Shown piece by piece: positions 30,263 to 41,192 of a DNA stretch of 42,194 bases (positions are counted from its first letter, which is position 1; every line of letters starts with the position of its first letter). Position numbers and translations under genes: made by a program. Origin of the DNA: Nitrospira sp. (GTDB lineage: Bacteria > Nitrospirota > Nitrospiria > Nitrospirales > Nitrospiraceae). The stretch is from assembly GCA_019636815.1 (NCBI GenBank), contig JAHBWT010000031.1, positions 1-42,194 on the forward strand, written 5' to 3'. Below the pieces are notes generated by a model. That model was not told the DNA's origin and did no database searches. It was given only the letters and a program-made list of their open reading frames with translations.

Positions 30263-31414
30263 ATGAACCGAGAACTGATTTCAGTCATCGATGAAATCGG
30301 GCGTCAAAAAGGGATCGACAAGGCCCGAGTGATCGGAGCCATTGAATCCGCCCTGCAGACAGCCGCCAAGAAACGCTTCGGTCAGGCCGAAAACATTCAA
30401 GTGGAAATTGATCCAAAGACCGGAGAAATTTCCGTCGTCTCCAAGAAAACGATTGTCGAAACGGTGAGCAATCCAAAAGCTGAAATTTCACTTCAGGAGG
30501 CACGTCACTACGACAGTGAAGCTGAAGTAGGGGACGAAATCGGATCGCTGATCGAAATGAACGAGTTGGGGAGAATCGCCGCGCAAACGGCGAAACAAGT
30601 CATATTTCAGAAAGTTCGTGAAGCAGAATGGGAGGCGGTTCAAAAGGAGTACTCCACGCGCCAGGGGGATCTCGTCACAGGGATCATTCTTGGTATGGAA
30701 CGCCGCAATTATCTCGTAGATCTTGGAAAGACGGAAGCCATTCTGCCGATTCAGGAGCAGATTCCTCGCGAAACATATCGGCGTGGCGATCGCGTGAAGG
30801 CCATGCTGCTGGAGGTCCGTCGTACACCGAAGGATGTTCAAGTCATATTGTCTCGGAGTCACCCGCAATTCGTGGCAAAACTTTTTGAGCTCGAAGTGCC
30901 GGAAGTGATGGAGAAGATCATTGAAATCAAGTCGGTCGTTCGAGAGCCTGGGGATCGGACGAAAATCGCGGTCACGTCACGGGAAAAAGCCGTGGACCCG
31001 GTTGGAGCCTGCGTTGGGATCAAGGGGTCCCGTGTTCAGGCAGTCGTGCGCGAGTTGCGAGGAGAGAAGATCGACATCATAACTTGGACGCAGGACCCTC
31101 GTGTGTTCATTGCTGAAGCGTTGAATCCGGCGACAATTGAAAAAGTCGGGATCGACGAAGAGAAAAAGTCGGCCCTCGTCGTCGCGGCTGACTCGCAATT
31201 GTCACTGGCCATCGGCAAGAACGGACAAAACGTTCGACTTGCCGCGCGATTGACCGGGTGGAAAATCGATATCATCAGCGCAACTGAATACGAAAAAGAA
31301 AAAGTCGAACGCGATAAGGAAATTAAAGCGGCTCTAGCAGAAGAGGCGGAGGCACAGCGACTCCAGGAAGAAGCGCGTCAAGCTGCCAGAGCCGAGGAAG
31401 CGACGAACGGATAA
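30263..31414 (+). CDS. nusA: Transcription termination/antitermination factor NusA
   Basis: NusA binds RNA polymerase and nascent RNA and modulates pausing and termination. The 383-residue protein has the N-terminal RNAP-binding domain (1-125), an S1 domain (about 130-198) and two KH domains. The latter include [12 protein letters not shown] near 250 and [13 protein letters not shown] near 315-327. It lacks the C-terminal acidic repeats of E. coli NusA, as in many phyla, and ends in a charged helical tail. GGAG lies upstream of the start. Confidence 0.97.
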   Translation: MNRELISVIDEIGRQKGIDKARVIGAIESALQTAAKKRFGQAENIQVEIDPKTGEISVVSKKTIVETVSNPKAEISLQEARHYDSEAEVGDEIGSLIEMNELGRIAAQTAKQVIFQKVREAEWEAVQKEYSTRQGDLVTGIILGMERRNYLVDLGKTEAILPIQEQIPRETYRRGDRVKAMLLEVRRTPKDVQVILSRSHPQFVAKLFELEVPEVMEKIIEIKSVVREPGDRTKIAVTSREKAVDPVGACVGIKGSRVQAVVRELRGEKIDIITWTQDPRVFIAEALNPATIEKVGIDEEKKSALVVAADSQLSLAIGKNGQNVRLAARLTGWKIDIISATEYEKEKVERDKEIKAALAEEAEAQRLQEEARQAARAEEATNG

Positions 31415-31430
31415 CGGACGGAACCATCCG

Positions 31431-34007
31431 ATGGCCATGCGTGTATACGAACTTGCCAAAAAGTTAGGAATGGAAAATCGCGTGCTCATCCCCGAGCTCA
31501 AGAAAATGGGTGTGTCGGTATCCTCTCATAGCAGCACCCTTGATGACGTGATTGTCCAGAAGGTGTTTGAAACGCTCGCTTCCAAATCAAAGGGGCAATC
31601 ATGGGCGGCCGAAGGAGAGCACGCTGCAAGGTCAACCCAAGAAGCGACGCGCGGCAAAGGTATGCCGACCAGGGAGCAGTCGTTGGAAGCCTCCCCTAAG
31701 CCTGACAAACGTCGTATTCTGATCAAACGCAAGAAAGAGGATGAACCGATCGAAGTATTTCCTCCCTCGCCTGCGATCGAAGGTGAGCGTTCGGACCAGA
31801 TCGGAACAGTCAGCTCGAAGCCCACCTCCCCGGCGCCTGTGGATCAACCCAGTGTAGACGTGGAGGCTGAGCAAACCCTTCAGGTGGTGGAGGAAGCTCA
31901 AGATAAAGACAAGATGGTGCCGACGGCTCCATCTCCCATAGTTCCACAACGGGACGAGACGTCATCAAAGCCGACGGTGCCTCCACCAAGCCTCGCGGCA
32001 GGAACTGTGGAGTCAGTGGCTGCCAAAAAGAAAAGCATGGCGTTTGAAGCCATTGAAGCCGAGGGACAGAAAGATAAGCTTAAAAAAGTTCGTAAGCCTG
32101 GTCGCCCAAAAGACGATCAGCAGGATGTGAAATTCCGTGAAGATGCCGCCCGCTGGCAAGATCTTCGCGCAATCCCGGTGCAGCGACGTGATGACCGATC
32201 CAAGCACGTGCACCATAGTGCGCCCGCTGAAATCACGAAGCCTCGTCGAAAAAGCGTCAAGGTCACACCGCGGACAACGGTGAAGGAATTTGCCGAGTTA
32301 ATCGGTCAGCGGCCAGCAGACATCGTTCGCAAATTGATGGACATGGGCCAAATGCTGACTTTTCAGCAGCCGATGAATCTGGATGCGGCTTCGATATTCG
32401 CAGAAGAAAGCGGGCTCAAAATTGACATAGCGATTGAACGGGGAGGAGAGGAATTACTGCAAGATCTTGTCGAGGCGGGCGAAGACGAGCGGCCAGAACC
32501 TCGACCGCCGGTCGTTACTATTATGGGCCATGTCGATCATGGCAAAACCTCCTTGCTCGATGCGATTCGCCAAACCAATGTGGCAGAGGGAGAGGCAGGC
32601 GGCATCACGCAACATATTGGCGCCTATACGGTCTCGGTGCATGGAAAGCAAGTGACGTTTTTGGACACCCCTGGCCACGAAGCCTTCACCTCGATGCGGG
32701 CTCGCGGAGCAAAAGTGACAGACATCGTCATTTTGGTTGTTGCCGCAGATGACGGGGTCATGCCGCAGACGGTGGAGGCTATCCATCACGCTAAAGCTGC
32801 CGGAGTGTCCCTGATCGTTGCGATCAACAAAATTGACAAACCCGGTGCCAACCCGGACCGAGTCAAAAATGCCCTCTCTGAGCACGGCTTAATTTCAGAA
32901 GCTTGGGGCGGCGATACCATTATGGTGGAGGTGTCCGCGAAACAGAAAGCGGGGCTTGATACCCTGCTTGAGATGATCCTGCTTCAGGCCGAGGTGCTTG
33001 AACTCAAGGCGGATCCATATCGACAGGCTCGAGGCACCGTGATCGAAGCCAAAATTGAACGAGGCAGGGGGCCGGTTGCAACGGTATTGGTGCAAAGCGG
33101 GACGCTCAAGGTAGCCGACGCATATGTCGTGGGCTCATTTAGCGGTCGCGTCCGGGCCCTCATCAATGATCGTGGCGAAAAGGCTCAGCAGGCCGGACCG
33201 TCGATCCCTGTGGAAGTGATCGGATTGCCAGGAGTTCCTTCGGCGGGAGATGTCTTCCATGTCGTTTCGAACGAAAGAGTGGCGCGAGAGATTGCCGAAG
33301 AGCGAGCGCAAAAGCGACGAGCCGCTGAATTAACCGGCACAGCGAAGGTTTCGCTGGATGATCTCTTCGCGAAGATCCAAGAAGGATCGGTCAAGGAATT
33401 GGCCATCGTGATCAAAGCCGATGTTCAAGGTTCGTCGGAAGCGCTCGCAGGGGCCGTTGAGAAGCTCTCGACTGAGGCCGTCAAGCTCCGTGTGATTCAC
33501 AACGGAGTCGGGGGTATCATGGAGTCTGATGTGCTCCTTGCCGCTGCGTCACGAGCGATCATCATCGGTTTCAACATCAGGCCTGAACCCAAGGCAACTG
33601 CATTGGCCGAACAGCAAGGCGTGGATATTAGGCTCTATACCATCATCTATGACGCCATTGCCGACATCAAAGCTGCAATGGAAGGGTTGCTGGAGCCTAC
33701 GCTTAAGGAGCGAGTCTTGGGTCGAGCCGAAGTGCGGCAGGTCTTTATGATCCCCAAGGTTGGAGCGGTGGCTGGCGCGTATGTCGTCGATGGCACGGTT
33801 TCCCGATCGAGCGCCGGGGTACGGGTTATTCGGGATAATGTCGTGGTCTATCAGGGCAAGTTGGGTTCGCTGCGGCGGTTCAAAGACGATGTGCGAGAAG
33901 TCCAGCAGGGGTATGAGTGTGGCTTAAGCGTTGAAAATTTCAATGATGTCAAGACCGGAGATATCGTAGAGACCTATGCGATCGATAAGATCGCAGCAAA
34001 GCTCTAA
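31431..34007 (+). CDS. infB: Translation initiation factor IF-2
   Basis: IF-2 is the GTPase that brings fMet-tRNA to the 30S subunit and promotes subunit joining. The 858-residue product has an N-terminal IF2_N domain (about 1-52), a long charged, Pro-rich linker (55-275) and a second IF2_N-like part (about 278-330). The G domain follows, with G-H-V-D-H-G-K-T near 366-373, D-T-P-G-H-E and N-K-I-D, then domains II to IV. It starts 16 bases after nusA, with no ylxR gene between. Confidence 0.98.
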   Translation: MAMRVYELAKKLGMENRVLIPELKKMGVSVSSHSSTLDDVIVQKVFETLASKSKGQSWAAEGEHAARSTQEATRGKGMPTREQSLEASPKPDKRRILIKRKKEDEPIEVFPPSPAIEGERSDQIGTVSSKPTSPAPVDQPSVDVEAEQTLQVVEEAQDKDKMVPTAPSPIVPQRDETSSKPTVPPPSLAAGTVESVAAKKKSMAFEAIEAEGQKDKLKKVRKPGRPKDDQQDVKFREDAARWQDLRAIPVQRRDDRSKHVHHSAPAEITKPRRKSVKVTPRTTVKEFAELIGQRPADIVRKLMDMGQMLTFQQPMNLDAASIFAEESGLKIDIAIERGGEELLQDLVEAGEDERPEPRPPVVTIMGHVDHGKTSLLDAIRQTNVAEGEAGGITQHIGAYTVSVHGKQVTFLDTPGHEAFTSMRARGAKVTDIVILVVAADDGVMPQTVEAIHHAKAAGVSLIVAINKIDKPGANPDRVKNALSEHGLISEAWGGDTIMVEVSAKQKAGLDTLLEMILLQAEVLELKADPYRQARGTVIEAKIERGRGPVATVLVQSGTLKVADAYVVGSFSGRVRALINDRGEKAQQAGPSIPVEVIGLPGVPSAGDVFHVVSNERVAREIAEERAQKRRAAELTGTAKVSLDDLFAKIQEGSVKELAIVIKADVQGSSEALAGAVEKLSTEAVKLRVIHNGVGGIMESDVLLAAASRAIIIGFNIRPEPKATALAEQQGVDIRLYTIIYDAIADIKAAMEGLLEPTLKERVLGRAEVRQVFMIPKVGAVAGAYVVDGTVSRSSAGVRVIRDNVVVYQGKLGSLRRFKDDVREVQQGYECGLSVENFNDVKTGDIVETYAIDKIAAKL

Positions 34008-34117
34008 CCGGAACTCACGATTACACCACGAGCAGTGTCGATGCACAGTAGAAAAAACCCATGGGGGGATGACCTTGTAGAGACTCGTCGGTTGTCTGAT
34101 CTGAATGAGCAGTCGAT

Positions 34118-34399
34118 ATGGTCGTGGGACTCTGCACCGTGGAACTATTTATGGCGGGGAGCCAGTCGCTAAAAGACAAGCGACAGGTGCTGCACTCGCT
34201 GAAAGACCGACTTCGAGGCAAGTTTAATCTCTCCATTGCCGAAGTGGATGGTCAAGATCTCTGGCAGAAGGCTGTGCTTGGTATGGCGTGTGTCGCAAAT
34301 GACGGCGGCTATGTGAATCAGGTACTTGAACAAGCATTAAATGTGATCAAGGGCATGCCGGCAGTGGAAATTGTGCGGGCCAAACAGGAATTGCTCTAG
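34118..34399 (+). CDS. DUF503 protein (YlxP-like)
   Basis: This 93-residue ferredoxin-like-fold protein opens M-V-V-G-L-C-T-V-E-L and continues S-Q-S-L-K-D-K-R-Q-V-L-H-S-L-K-D-R-L and F-N-L-S-I-A-E-V-D. That is the DUF503 pattern. The family is commonly encoded between infB and rbfA, as here, and B. subtilis YlxP has been linked to ribosome biogenesis. The Shine-Dalgarno sequence is weak. The 110 bases between infB and this gene contain nothing recognised. Confidence 0.9.
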   Translation: MVVGLCTVELFMAGSQSLKDKRQVLHSLKDRLRGKFNLSIAEVDGQDLWQKAVLGMACVANDGGYVNQVLEQALNVIKGMPAVEIVRAKQELL

Positions 34400-34442
34400 C
34401 CCTCATTGTGATGCGTGTGATCGTCAGCGATACGCGGGCAAG

Positions 34443-34853
34443 ATGTCAAAAACAACCTACAAAAGAGCGGATCGGGTGGCTGACCAGATCAAAATGGAGG
34501 TGGCCGACATCCTCATGCGAAAAGTCAAGGATCCCCGGGTGCACAATGTCACCGTCACCGATGTGGACCTGACAGGCGATTTGCGCACCGCCCATGTGTT
34601 TGTCACGACCATGGAAACAGGTGAAGCCGAGCGGAACATCTTTTCCGGGCTCTCAAAGGCCAGTGGCTTTGTGCGAGCGGAATTGGGGAAACGACTGTCA
34701 CTCCGATACCTTCCCGATATCATCTTTAAAAAAGATGTCAGCGGTCCACGCGGTGATCGCATTATGCAGTTGCTCGAAGGACTGCATCGCGAAACCCAGC
34801 GACAAACGGCACATGATACTCAGAGCGGGAGCGAGAGTACAACGCACTCTTAG
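34443..34853 (+). CDS. rbfA: 30S ribosome-binding factor RbfA
   Basis: RbfA assists late maturation of the 30S subunit (16S rRNA 5' end). The 136-residue product has the KH-type fold, with Y-K-R-A-D-R-V-A-D-Q-I-K, D-P-R-V-H-N-V-T-V-T-D-V and L-R-Y-L-P-D-I-I-F. ATG 34443 gives the typical N terminus; the open frame runs 24 codons further back into DUF503. Its stop lies 4 bases before truB. Confidence 0.95.
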   Translation: MSKTTYKRADRVADQIKMEVADILMRKVKDPRVHNVTVTDVDLTGDLRTAHVFVTTMETGEAERNIFSGLSKASGFVRAELGKRLSLRYLPDIIFKKDVSGPRGDRIMQLLEGLHRETQRQTAHDTQSGSESTTHS

Positions 34854-34857
34854 GAGT

Positions 34858-35808
34858 ATGAAGACGGCAGGAATCACAATCGATCGTCGAGACGAGCTAG
34901 ACGGTGTCCTTGTTGCCCACAAGGAAGCCGGATGGACTTCGCATGATGTCGTCGCCAAGGTTCGGAAGTTACTCGGAGAAAGTAAAGTCGGTCACGCTGG
35001 CACGCTGGACCCGACTGCCACGGGTGTGCTTCCCATTATGGTCGGTCGGGCTACAAGAATTGCTGAGTACCTCATGGATTGGGATAAGGAGTACCGGGCG
35101 GTTTTGCGGCTTGGGGAAACGACCGATACGCAGGATGCGTCCGGCCGGGTGCTGACGAAACACGATCCGTCTCGGGTGGATGAAGGTGAGATTCGTATGA
35201 CCGTGGCCCAGTTCGGAGGTGTCCAACGGCAAGTGCCTCCGATGTATTCGGCCGTGAAGGTAGGTGGGCAACCGCTGTACAAAGCGGCCAGAGCGGGCAA
35301 AATCATCGAAAGGGGCGAACGGTCCGTAATCATCCACGAACTCGAGATTCTGGACATTGACGGACCTGACGTGACACTACGTATCGTGTGCTCGAAGGGA
35401 ACGTATGTACGCACATTGTGTGCGGACATTGGTCAGTCCTTGGGTGTCGGCGGGCATCTCTATGCGCTGGAACGGCGTCGTGTGGGCCCCCTTTCAATCG
35501 ATCAGGCGTTGACGATCGATCAAATCGCAGGTCATCTCACAATGGGCACGCTCCAACACCAGTTCCTTTCATTGGACCGCCTCTTATCCCAGCTCCCGGC
35601 GGTGGTCGTTAACATGGAACAGGCCCAACGGGTGGTACATGGAAATCCGGTTTCTCCAGCCGGAATCAACCAGCTGCCGGTTTCCCCTCATCCTGTGTTT
35701 GTGCGGGTGAAGAATGAAGCAGGTCAGCTACTGGCGATCGGCACACACGATCCCACTGGTTTGGGACCAATTAAAATTCGCAAAGTATTCAGTCTCGTGA
35801 CTCATTAA
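34858..35808 (+). CDS. truB: tRNA pseudouridine(55) synthase TruB
   Basis: TruB makes pseudouridine 55 in the T-loop of tRNAs. The 316-residue product has catalytic Asp51 in [14 protein letters not shown], followed by [15 protein letters not shown] and the C-terminal PUA-like part. At ATG 34858 an AGGAG abuts the start too closely to be optimal, so coupling to rbfA (4 bases apart) is likely. An in-frame ATG at 34813 is an alternative. Confidence 0.96.
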   Translation: MKTAGITIDRRDELDGVLVAHKEAGWTSHDVVAKVRKLLGESKVGHAGTLDPTATGVLPIMVGRATRIAEYLMDWDKEYRAVLRLGETTDTQDASGRVLTKHDPSRVDEGEIRMTVAQFGGVQRQVPPMYSAVKVGGQPLYKAARAGKIIERGERSVIIHELEILDIDGPDVTLRIVCSKGTYVRTLCADIGQSLGVGGHLYALERRRVGPLSIDQALTIDQIAGHLTMGTLQHQFLSLDRLLSQLPAVVVNMEQAQRVVHGNPVSPAGINQLPVSPHPVFVRVKNEAGQLLAIGTHDPTGLGPIKIRKVFSLVTH

Positions 35809-35824
35809 GACGGAAGGAGCCGCT

Positions 35825-36094
35825 ATGGCATTACTGAAAGAAGCGAAGACGGAACTCATCAAACAATTTCAGCAGCACGATAAGGATTCGGGTTCTCCAG
35901 AAGTTCAGATTGCGGTGTTGACCAACCGGATCACGTATCTGACCGAACATTTCAAAACCCATAAGAAAGATCACCATTCCCGTCGTGGACTCTTGCAACT
36001 GGTCGGACGTAGACGACGGTTGCTCGACTATCTTCGCGGTGTGGATGAAGCACGGTACCGGGCTGTGATTGATCGCCTCGGCATTCGAAAGTAA
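35825..36094 (+). CDS. rpsO: 30S ribosomal protein S15
   Basis: The 89-residue product is the standard size for S15, which binds the 16S rRNA central domain. Typical segments are [13 protein letters not shown] and [28 protein letters not shown] precedes the ATG. The order truB-rpsO-pnp is as in many bacteria. Confidence 0.98.
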   Translation: MALLKEAKTELIKQFQQHDKDSGSPEVQIAVLTNRITYLTEHFKTHKKDHHSRRGLLQLVGRRRRLLDYLRGVDEARYRAVIDRLGIRK

Positions 36095-36196
36095 GCAGTC
36101 GCACAACAGCCGCGTGGGCTTGTGCCATAGTCGAACACACATAATCCCACAGATGAACACCGACATGCGTTCTGACTCTGCCATGTTCGATGCCGT

Positions 36197-36231
36197 CGGG
36201 TCAGTCCTTTCGGTAAATCAGTGAACCCGTT
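36197..36231 (+). promoter_or_regulatory. Possible hairpin in the rpsO-pnp intergenic region
   Basis: CGGGTCA pairs with TGAACCCG (one bulged A) across an 18-base loop, 57 bases before pnp. In E. coli this spacer carries the RNase III site that lets PNPase control its own mRNA. A similar role here is only a suggestion; there is no T-run of terminator strength. Confidence 0.25.
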
Positions 36232-36285
36232 TCGTTCGAACGTATCTCAGTGGGCATCTGTGGATCTAACCAGAGGAGACCATAG

Positions 36286-38403
36286 ATGGTACATGTTGTA
36301 GAAGTGGACATTGCTGGCCGCACACTCCGGCTTGAAACTGGCCGGGTTGCCAAGCAGGCTGACGGATCAATTTGGGCCACGTACGGTGACACGGTCGTCC
36401 TGGCGACAGCCGTGGCTGCGCAAACGGCCAAGCCGGGCACCGACTTTCTTCCGCTTACCGTCGACTATCAGGAAAAGGCCTACGCGGCGGGAAAAATCCC
36501 CGGCGGCTATTTTAAACGCGAAGGCCGGCCGGCGGAAAAAGAAGTGCTGACCAGCCGATTGATCGACCGCCCCATCCGCCCACTCTTCCCGGAAGGCTAC
36601 TATTTCGAAACACAGGTGATTGCCTCGGTGCTCTCGGCTGATAAGACCGGGTCTTCCGATGTGATCGGAATCACCGCGGCATCCGCCGCTCTCGCGGTCT
36701 CGAATATCCCGTTCAACGGCCCGGTCGCCGGCGTGAAGATCGGCCGTATCAAGGGTCAGCTTGTGGTCAATCCGGACATTGAATCAATGGGGCAGAGCGA
36801 CCTTCATCTGGTCGTCGCTGGTACTGCCGATGCGGTCATGATGGTCGAGGCTGGAGCCAATGAGTTACCTGAACAGGCGATGCTCGAAGCACTAGAGCTG
36901 GCTCACTCTGAGATCAAGAAAATCGTCAAGAAGATCGATGAGTTGGCCCACAAGGTCGGCAAGGTCAAGCGAAAGGTGGCGGCTGAATCAATCGACCCCC
37001 AATTACAGACCGAGGTCAAGGCACTGGTCGCGCAGCCGATTCGCGATGCCATCATGATTTCCAACAAGACCGCGCGTCAAGAACGACTGGATCAAATTCT
37101 GGCGGACGCTGTTGAAAAGTTGAAGAAGCCGGAGGAACTTTCACGTGAACGGCACGTCAAGATTGTATTCCATCAGCTCGAGTACACGGAAGTCCGGAAG
37201 ATGATCCTAGAGAATCAGTCTCGAGCCGATGGGCGAGGTCCTGCAGACATTCGTCCGATCACCTGCGAAGTGGGCGCATTGCCACGAGCGCACGGTTCAG
37301 CGATTTTTACTCGAGGCGAAACCCAGAGCCTGGCGGTCGTCACGTTGGGAACAACGGACGATGAACAACGCATTGATGCGCTGGAAGGTGAGTACACCCG
37401 TACATTCATGCTCCACTACAACTTTCCGCCCTTCAGCGTCGGTGAAGCGCGGCCACTGCGCTCGCCGGGCCGACGGGAAGTCGGGCACGGCGCGCTGGCC
37501 GAACGGGCATTGAAGCCGGTCATCCCGACCAAGGATGTGTTCCCGTATACGCTACGGATTGTATCTGAAATTCTGGAATCAAACGGGTCGTCGTCGATGG
37601 CGACGGTTTGTGGGGGAACATTGGCTATGATGGACGCCGGCGTTCCGATCAAGGAACCGGTTGCCGGTATTGCGATGGGCCTGATCAAAGAAGGCGACGA
37701 CGTCATCATTCTGTCGGACATTCTCGGTCTTGAAGACCATTTGGGTGATATGGATTTCAAGGTCTGTGGGACGAAAAACGGCGTCACCGCACTCCAAATG
37801 GATATCAAAATCGGGGGAATTACGACGGCACTGATGCAGCAGGCGTTGGAGCAGGCTCGCTTGGGACGATTGCACATCCTTGGTCGCATGTCGAAAGCCC
37901 TTGCCGAATCCAGGACCGACCTTTCACCATTTGCTCCACGGATCCATACGATGAAAGTCAAACAGGATAAGATTCGAGACATCATCGGGCAGGGTGGGAA
38001 AACGATTCGGGGTATTCAGTCCGATTGCGGAGTCAAAATTAGCGTTGAAGATACGGGTGTCGTCACCATTGCCTCCTCCGATGAAGCGTCATTACAAAAA
38101 GCCAAAGACATCATCGGCCGCTTGACCGAAGAAGTGGAAGTGGGCAAAGTATATATGGGGACGGTCAGAAAAATCATGGACTTCGGAGCATTTGTGGAGG
38201 TTTTGCCAGGGACAGATGGGTTGGTCCACATCTCTCAGCTGGCGCATCACCGCGTGAAAGCGGTGTCCGACGAAGTCTCAGAAGGGGATCAAATTCTCGT
38301 GAAAGTTCTGGAAATCGATAAGCAGGGTAAGATCCGGCTCAGTCGAAAAGAGACGATTCCTATGCCGACAGGAAGCGGCACCAAGGATTCTTCCGGCGAG
38401 TAA
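36286..38403 (+). CDS. pnp: Polyribonucleotide nucleotidyltransferase (PNPase)
   Basis: PNPase degrades RNA 3' to 5' by phosphorolysis and can add tails. The 705-residue product has two RNase PH domains (1-140 and about 310-540) joined by an alpha-helical part. A KH domain (I-I-G-Q-G-G-K-T-I-R-G-I near 566-577) and an S1 domain (about 620-690, D-F-G-A-F-V-E-V-L-P-G-T-D-G-L-V-H) follow. GAGGAGACC lies before the ATG. The stop is 3 bases before the M16 peptidase start. Confidence 0.98.
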   Translation: MVHVVEVDIAGRTLRLETGRVAKQADGSIWATYGDTVVLATAVAAQTAKPGTDFLPLTVDYQEKAYAAGKIPGGYFKREGRPAEKEVLTSRLIDRPIRPLFPEGYYFETQVIASVLSADKTGSSDVIGITAASAALAVSNIPFNGPVAGVKIGRIKGQLVVNPDIESMGQSDLHLVVAGTADAVMMVEAGANELPEQAMLEALELAHSEIKKIVKKIDELAHKVGKVKRKVAAESIDPQLQTEVKALVAQPIRDAIMISNKTARQERLDQILADAVEKLKKPEELSRERHVKIVFHQLEYTEVRKMILENQSRADGRGPADIRPITCEVGALPRAHGSAIFTRGETQSLAVVTLGTTDDEQRIDALEGEYTRTFMLHYNFPPFSVGEARPLRSPGRREVGHGALAERALKPVIPTKDVFPYTLRIVSEILESNGSSSMATVCGGTLAMMDAGVPIKEPVAGIAMGLIKEGDDVIILSDILGLEDHLGDMDFKVCGTKNGVTALQMDIKIGGITTALMQQALEQARLGRLHILGRMSKALAESRTDLSPFAPRIHTMKVKQDKIRDIIGQGGKTIRGIQSDCGVKISVEDTGVVTIASSDEASLQKAKDIIGRLTEEVEVGKVYMGTVRKIMDFGAFVEVLPGTDGLVHISQLAHHRVKAVSDEVSEGDQILVKVLEIDKQGKIRLSRKETIPMPTGSGTKDSSGE

Positions 38404-38406
38404 CTC

Positions 38407-39672
38407 TTGTACCGCAAGCTTATTCTCGATAACGGGATTCGTCTCGTCACAGAGCGAATCCCGACCCTCAAATCCGTCACCATAGGTATCTGGGTCGATA
38501 CGGGATCCCGCGACGAAAGCCCGGGCCAGGCAGGCTATTCCCACTTCGTCGAACATATGTTCTTCAAAGGAACAGCCACTCGCTCAGCAACGGACATCTC
38601 GAGAGAAATCGATGGCTTAGGGGGCGAAATCAATGCCTTCACCACACGTGAGACGACGACGTTCTACGTCAAAGTATTGGATCAACACCTGCCTCAAGCC
38701 CTCGATCTTCTGTCGGACCTCTTTCTCCACTCACGGCTCGGGAAAAAGGAAATTGAGAAGGAAAAGCAGGTGATTCGTGAGGAAATTCGTATGGTCCAAG
38801 ATGACCCGGAGGATCTGGTCCAGGACCTTCATACGAAATTGATTATGGGACGACATCCTTTGAGTCGCCCGATTCTCGGGAGGCAATCAGCGATCGACCA
38901 GATCAATCGGCAAGATCTCTTGCGATACATTGATCTGCACTACCGACCCGAAAGAATCGTCATCGCCGTCGCCGGAAATTTTGATCAGCCGAAACTTGAA
39001 GCCGCTATCGTCCGTGCGTTCGGAAAGTATGGGTGTCCAAGTCGAGCGGTGCCCTTCAAGCGCTGGCCTCCCGAACTCTGCAGCGGCGTGACCATCACAC
39101 AAAAGCCATTGGAACAAGTGCATCTTTGTGTGGGACTGCCAGGAGTTGCAGCCGGTCATAAGGATCGCTATGCAGTCTATGCCCTGAATAGTGTGCTGGG
39201 TGGTAGTGTCAGTTCAAGACTTTTTCAAGAGATACGGGAGAAGCGTGGCTTGTCCTATTCGATCTACTCCTTCTTGTCGGGATACTCTGATGGCGGCACC
39301 ATCACGATTTATGCCGGAACTCAAGCGCGAGAAGTTGAGCGCGTGCTCGATCTGGTTTGTCGCGAAATTCGAAAGCTGGCCAGACAGGGCGTCGACCCCA
39401 TCGAACTGAGGCGCACGAAGGATCAAATGAAAGGCGGTCTCATGCTCAGCCTGGAGAGTTCTCATAGTCGCATGAATAAGCTTGCTAAAGATGAACTCAT
39501 AGCGGGGGCCCATACGACCCTGGAAGACATGATCCAAGAAATTGATGCTGTGACGGATCAGCAGATTTTTCGGGTTGCGCGGGACTCATTCATTCCAAAT
39601 GGAATGGCATTGACCGCCCTAGGGCCGCTTTCCTCTCGCCAGGTGCATGCGTTGAGTGCAAGATATGCGTGA
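38407..39672 (+). CDS. M16-family zinc peptidase (insulinase/processing-peptidase type)
   Basis: This 421-residue protein has the inverted zinc motif H-F-V-E-H at residues 46-50 and the distal Glu at 125-126 (R-E-E-I-R-M), the HxxEH-x74-76-E pattern of M16 peptidases. The second half carries the conserved R-G-L-S-Y-S-I-Y-S. There is no signal peptide, so it is probably cytosolic. The start is TTG 38407; no ATG or GTG fits and the gap to pnp is 3 bases, so translation is probably coupled. M16 genes next to pnp occur widely; the substrate is unknown. Confidence 0.93.
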   Translation: MYRKLILDNGIRLVTERIPTLKSVTIGIWVDTGSRDESPGQAGYSHFVEHMFFKGTATRSATDISREIDGLGGEINAFTTRETTTFYVKVLDQHLPQALDLLSDLFLHSRLGKKEIEKEKQVIREEIRMVQDDPEDLVQDLHTKLIMGRHPLSRPILGRQSAIDQINRQDLLRYIDLHYRPERIVIAVAGNFDQPKLEAAIVRAFGKYGCPSRAVPFKRWPPELCSGVTITQKPLEQVHLCVGLPGVAAGHKDRYAVYALNSVLGGSVSSRLFQEIREKRGLSYSIYSFLSGYSDGGTITIYAGTQAREVERVLDLVCREIRKLARQGVDPIELRRTKDQMKGGLMLSLESSHSRMNKLAKDELIAGAHTTLEDMIQEIDAVTDQQIFRVARDSFIPNGMALTALGPLSSRQVHALSARYA

Positions 39673-39818
39673 TCACCGGCAGATCCGAGATATGTGACTA
39701 TGTAACTCATTGTTTATTAAATTATTTTATGGCACCAGTTCTCCAGGTCTATTCGGGCAAACATTTTCTTGACTTGACATCGCAGTTTCAGTACCGTTCC
39801 GATAACATCGGTTGGGTT

Positions 39819-39848
39819 TTGTGCATAGTTTTTAGAAGCTTGTACAAT
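39819..39848 (+). promoter_or_regulatory. Promoter of the exported-protein pair
   Basis: In an AT-rich 277-base gap, TTGTGC (39819-39824) and TACAAT (39843-39848) are 18 bp apart. The leader is about 95 bases. A perfect TTGACA at 39774-39779 also occurs, but without a matching -10. Confidence 0.5.
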
Positions 39849-39949
39849 CCACAGCGAGCAATAAATTCATTGTGTGGGTACACACGAGAACTGAATAATT
39901 ATCGCCTGGTAAACCTATCGTGTTCAATTTGATGAAGGAGGGATGAGGT

Positions 39950-40462
39950 ATGAAGAGGACTGTCGTTCTAGCTGCCGTGGCAGTGTTTGCGGGGGTCGGC
40001 TTGCTAGCGGCCGAGTTTTCCTTCGCCGCAGGGATCGAAAAATTGGGGCTTGCCGATGCAGTCGTCGGAGGGAAACCGCTGAAGGCAGAAGCTGGGGTTA
40101 AAACGCTGCAAGGACGAGTCTGGTCACAGTGGGCCGATAATCCCGATGGAGAACTTTTGTTCGGGATTCAGTATTGGAATACCGGGGAGCCAGGATCCGG
40201 CGACACCGGAGGGCGATCTTCGACCATGCTCGACGTGAAACCACCGGATCCGTTGTTCAGTTGCTGTGCGTGGGGTTTCTCCGGTGGAGCCGAAAAAAAC
40301 TCAACCTATTCAGGGTGGTATCACGCGGCTACGACCGTCCGGCTGGCGGTCAAGGACAAGGCGCTGATGGATCAGATCATCAAGGCCTCACAAGAATTGG
40401 TGGCGATGGAGGTCACGCTGAGTGGTCGAACCATTACCGGTTTTAAGGTGCTCACGGATTAG
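39950..40462 (+). CDS. Exported protein of unknown function
   Basis: This 170-residue protein has a typical signal peptide (K-R-T, then V-V-L-A-A-V-A-V-F-A-G-V-G-L-L-A, cleavage near S-F-A-A). The mature part contains G-R-V-W-S-Q-W-A-D-N-P-D-G and a C-C pair in L-F-S-C-C-A-W-G-F. It ends with a beta-rich L-S-G-R-T-I-T-G-F-K-V segment. No family is recognised. GGAGG precedes the ATG. It appears to form an operon with the next exported protein, 42 bases downstream. Confidence 0.8.
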   Translation: MKRTVVLAAVAVFAGVGLLAAEFSFAAGIEKLGLADAVVGGKPLKAEAGVKTLQGRVWSQWADNPDGELLFGIQYWNTGEPGSGDTGGRSSTMLDVKPPDPLFSCCAWGFSGGAEKNSTYSGWYHAATTVRLAVKDKALMDQIIKASQELVAMEVTLSGRTITGFKVLTD

Positions 40463-40504
40463 ACACTCCAACCCGGGAAAGAAGTTTTTAAGGAGGATGT
40501 GATC

Positions 40505-41167
40505 ATGATGTTGCAGAAGCAAGGTGCAGTCATTCTTGCAGCCGTCGCACTGGTAGTCGGTATGGTTTCGACGGCCTCAGCGATTGAGTCATTTCAAGAA
40601 CGATTCGAGTGGGGCGACATGAGCAAGCCGACTGCCATCCAGGGAAGGGTGATCGTGCTGGATCCCTATGAAGAAGCGGTGTGGATCAATGTTGCTGTGT
40701 TCGGTGGGAACGCTGAAAGTGGATTGTATTGGCAAAAAGTTCATCCAGGGAAGACGCTGAAGTTTTATGCCGAGAAATCCGCCTGGCAGGAACTCAAGAA
40801 GATGGGGCGATCCCATGCGGGACCGGCAGCCGCGAAAGAAGTGCCTCCTGGCAGCACCACGGACTTGATTGAATTCGTCGCGACCGAGGTTGAGCAGAAC
40901 CGTCGTGTCATCTCATCGGTGAAGAGGATTGCCGAGGTCGCCGGTACCATGGGTAAGCCTCTAAGCATTTCCGGCCTTCGTTTGAAGGAATGTGCTGGAA
41001 AAAACGAGTTTGACTCAGCCTGTTCAAAGGCCAAGACAAGTCTCAACGAATCCCCGGTAACACCGGATGGGAGTAACGTAGGCATGCAATATGATGTGAT
41101 GCTTCCTGGTGGAAAAACAGTTGGTGGCTTGATTCCTTGGACTGCGGCCTATAATCAGGTCCGCTAG
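40505..41167 (+). CDS. Exported protein of unknown function
   Basis: This 220-residue protein has a signal peptide (A-V-I-L-A-A-V-A-L-V-V-G-M-V, cleavage near A-S-A-I). The mature part has I-Q-G-R-V-I-V-L-D-P-Y-E-E-A-V-W, which recalls the G-R-V-W segment of the gene before it, a central helical region and two cysteines (K-E-C-A-G and D-S-A-C-S). Function is unknown. AGGAGG at 40491-40496 decides ATG 40505. A strong terminator lies 26 bases after the stop, closing the two-gene unit. Confidence 0.8.
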   Translation: MMLQKQGAVILAAVALVVGMVSTASAIESFQERFEWGDMSKPTAIQGRVIVLDPYEEAVWINVAVFGGNAESGLYWQKVHPGKTLKFYAEKSAWQELKKMGRSHAGPAAAKEVPPGSTTDLIEFVATEVEQNRRVISSVKRIAEVAGTMGKPLSISGLRLKECAGKNEFDSACSKAKTSLNESPVTPDGSNVGMQYDVMLPGGKTVGGLIPWTAAYNQVR

Positions 41168-41192
41168 AAGGTCTAACGAGGTAATGCACAGG

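Noticed and set aside
39669-39932. 87-codon ORF after the M16 peptidase
   Set aside because: Lies in an AT-rich spacer that contains the promoter of the next gene; no ribosome-binding site and an unconvincing protein.
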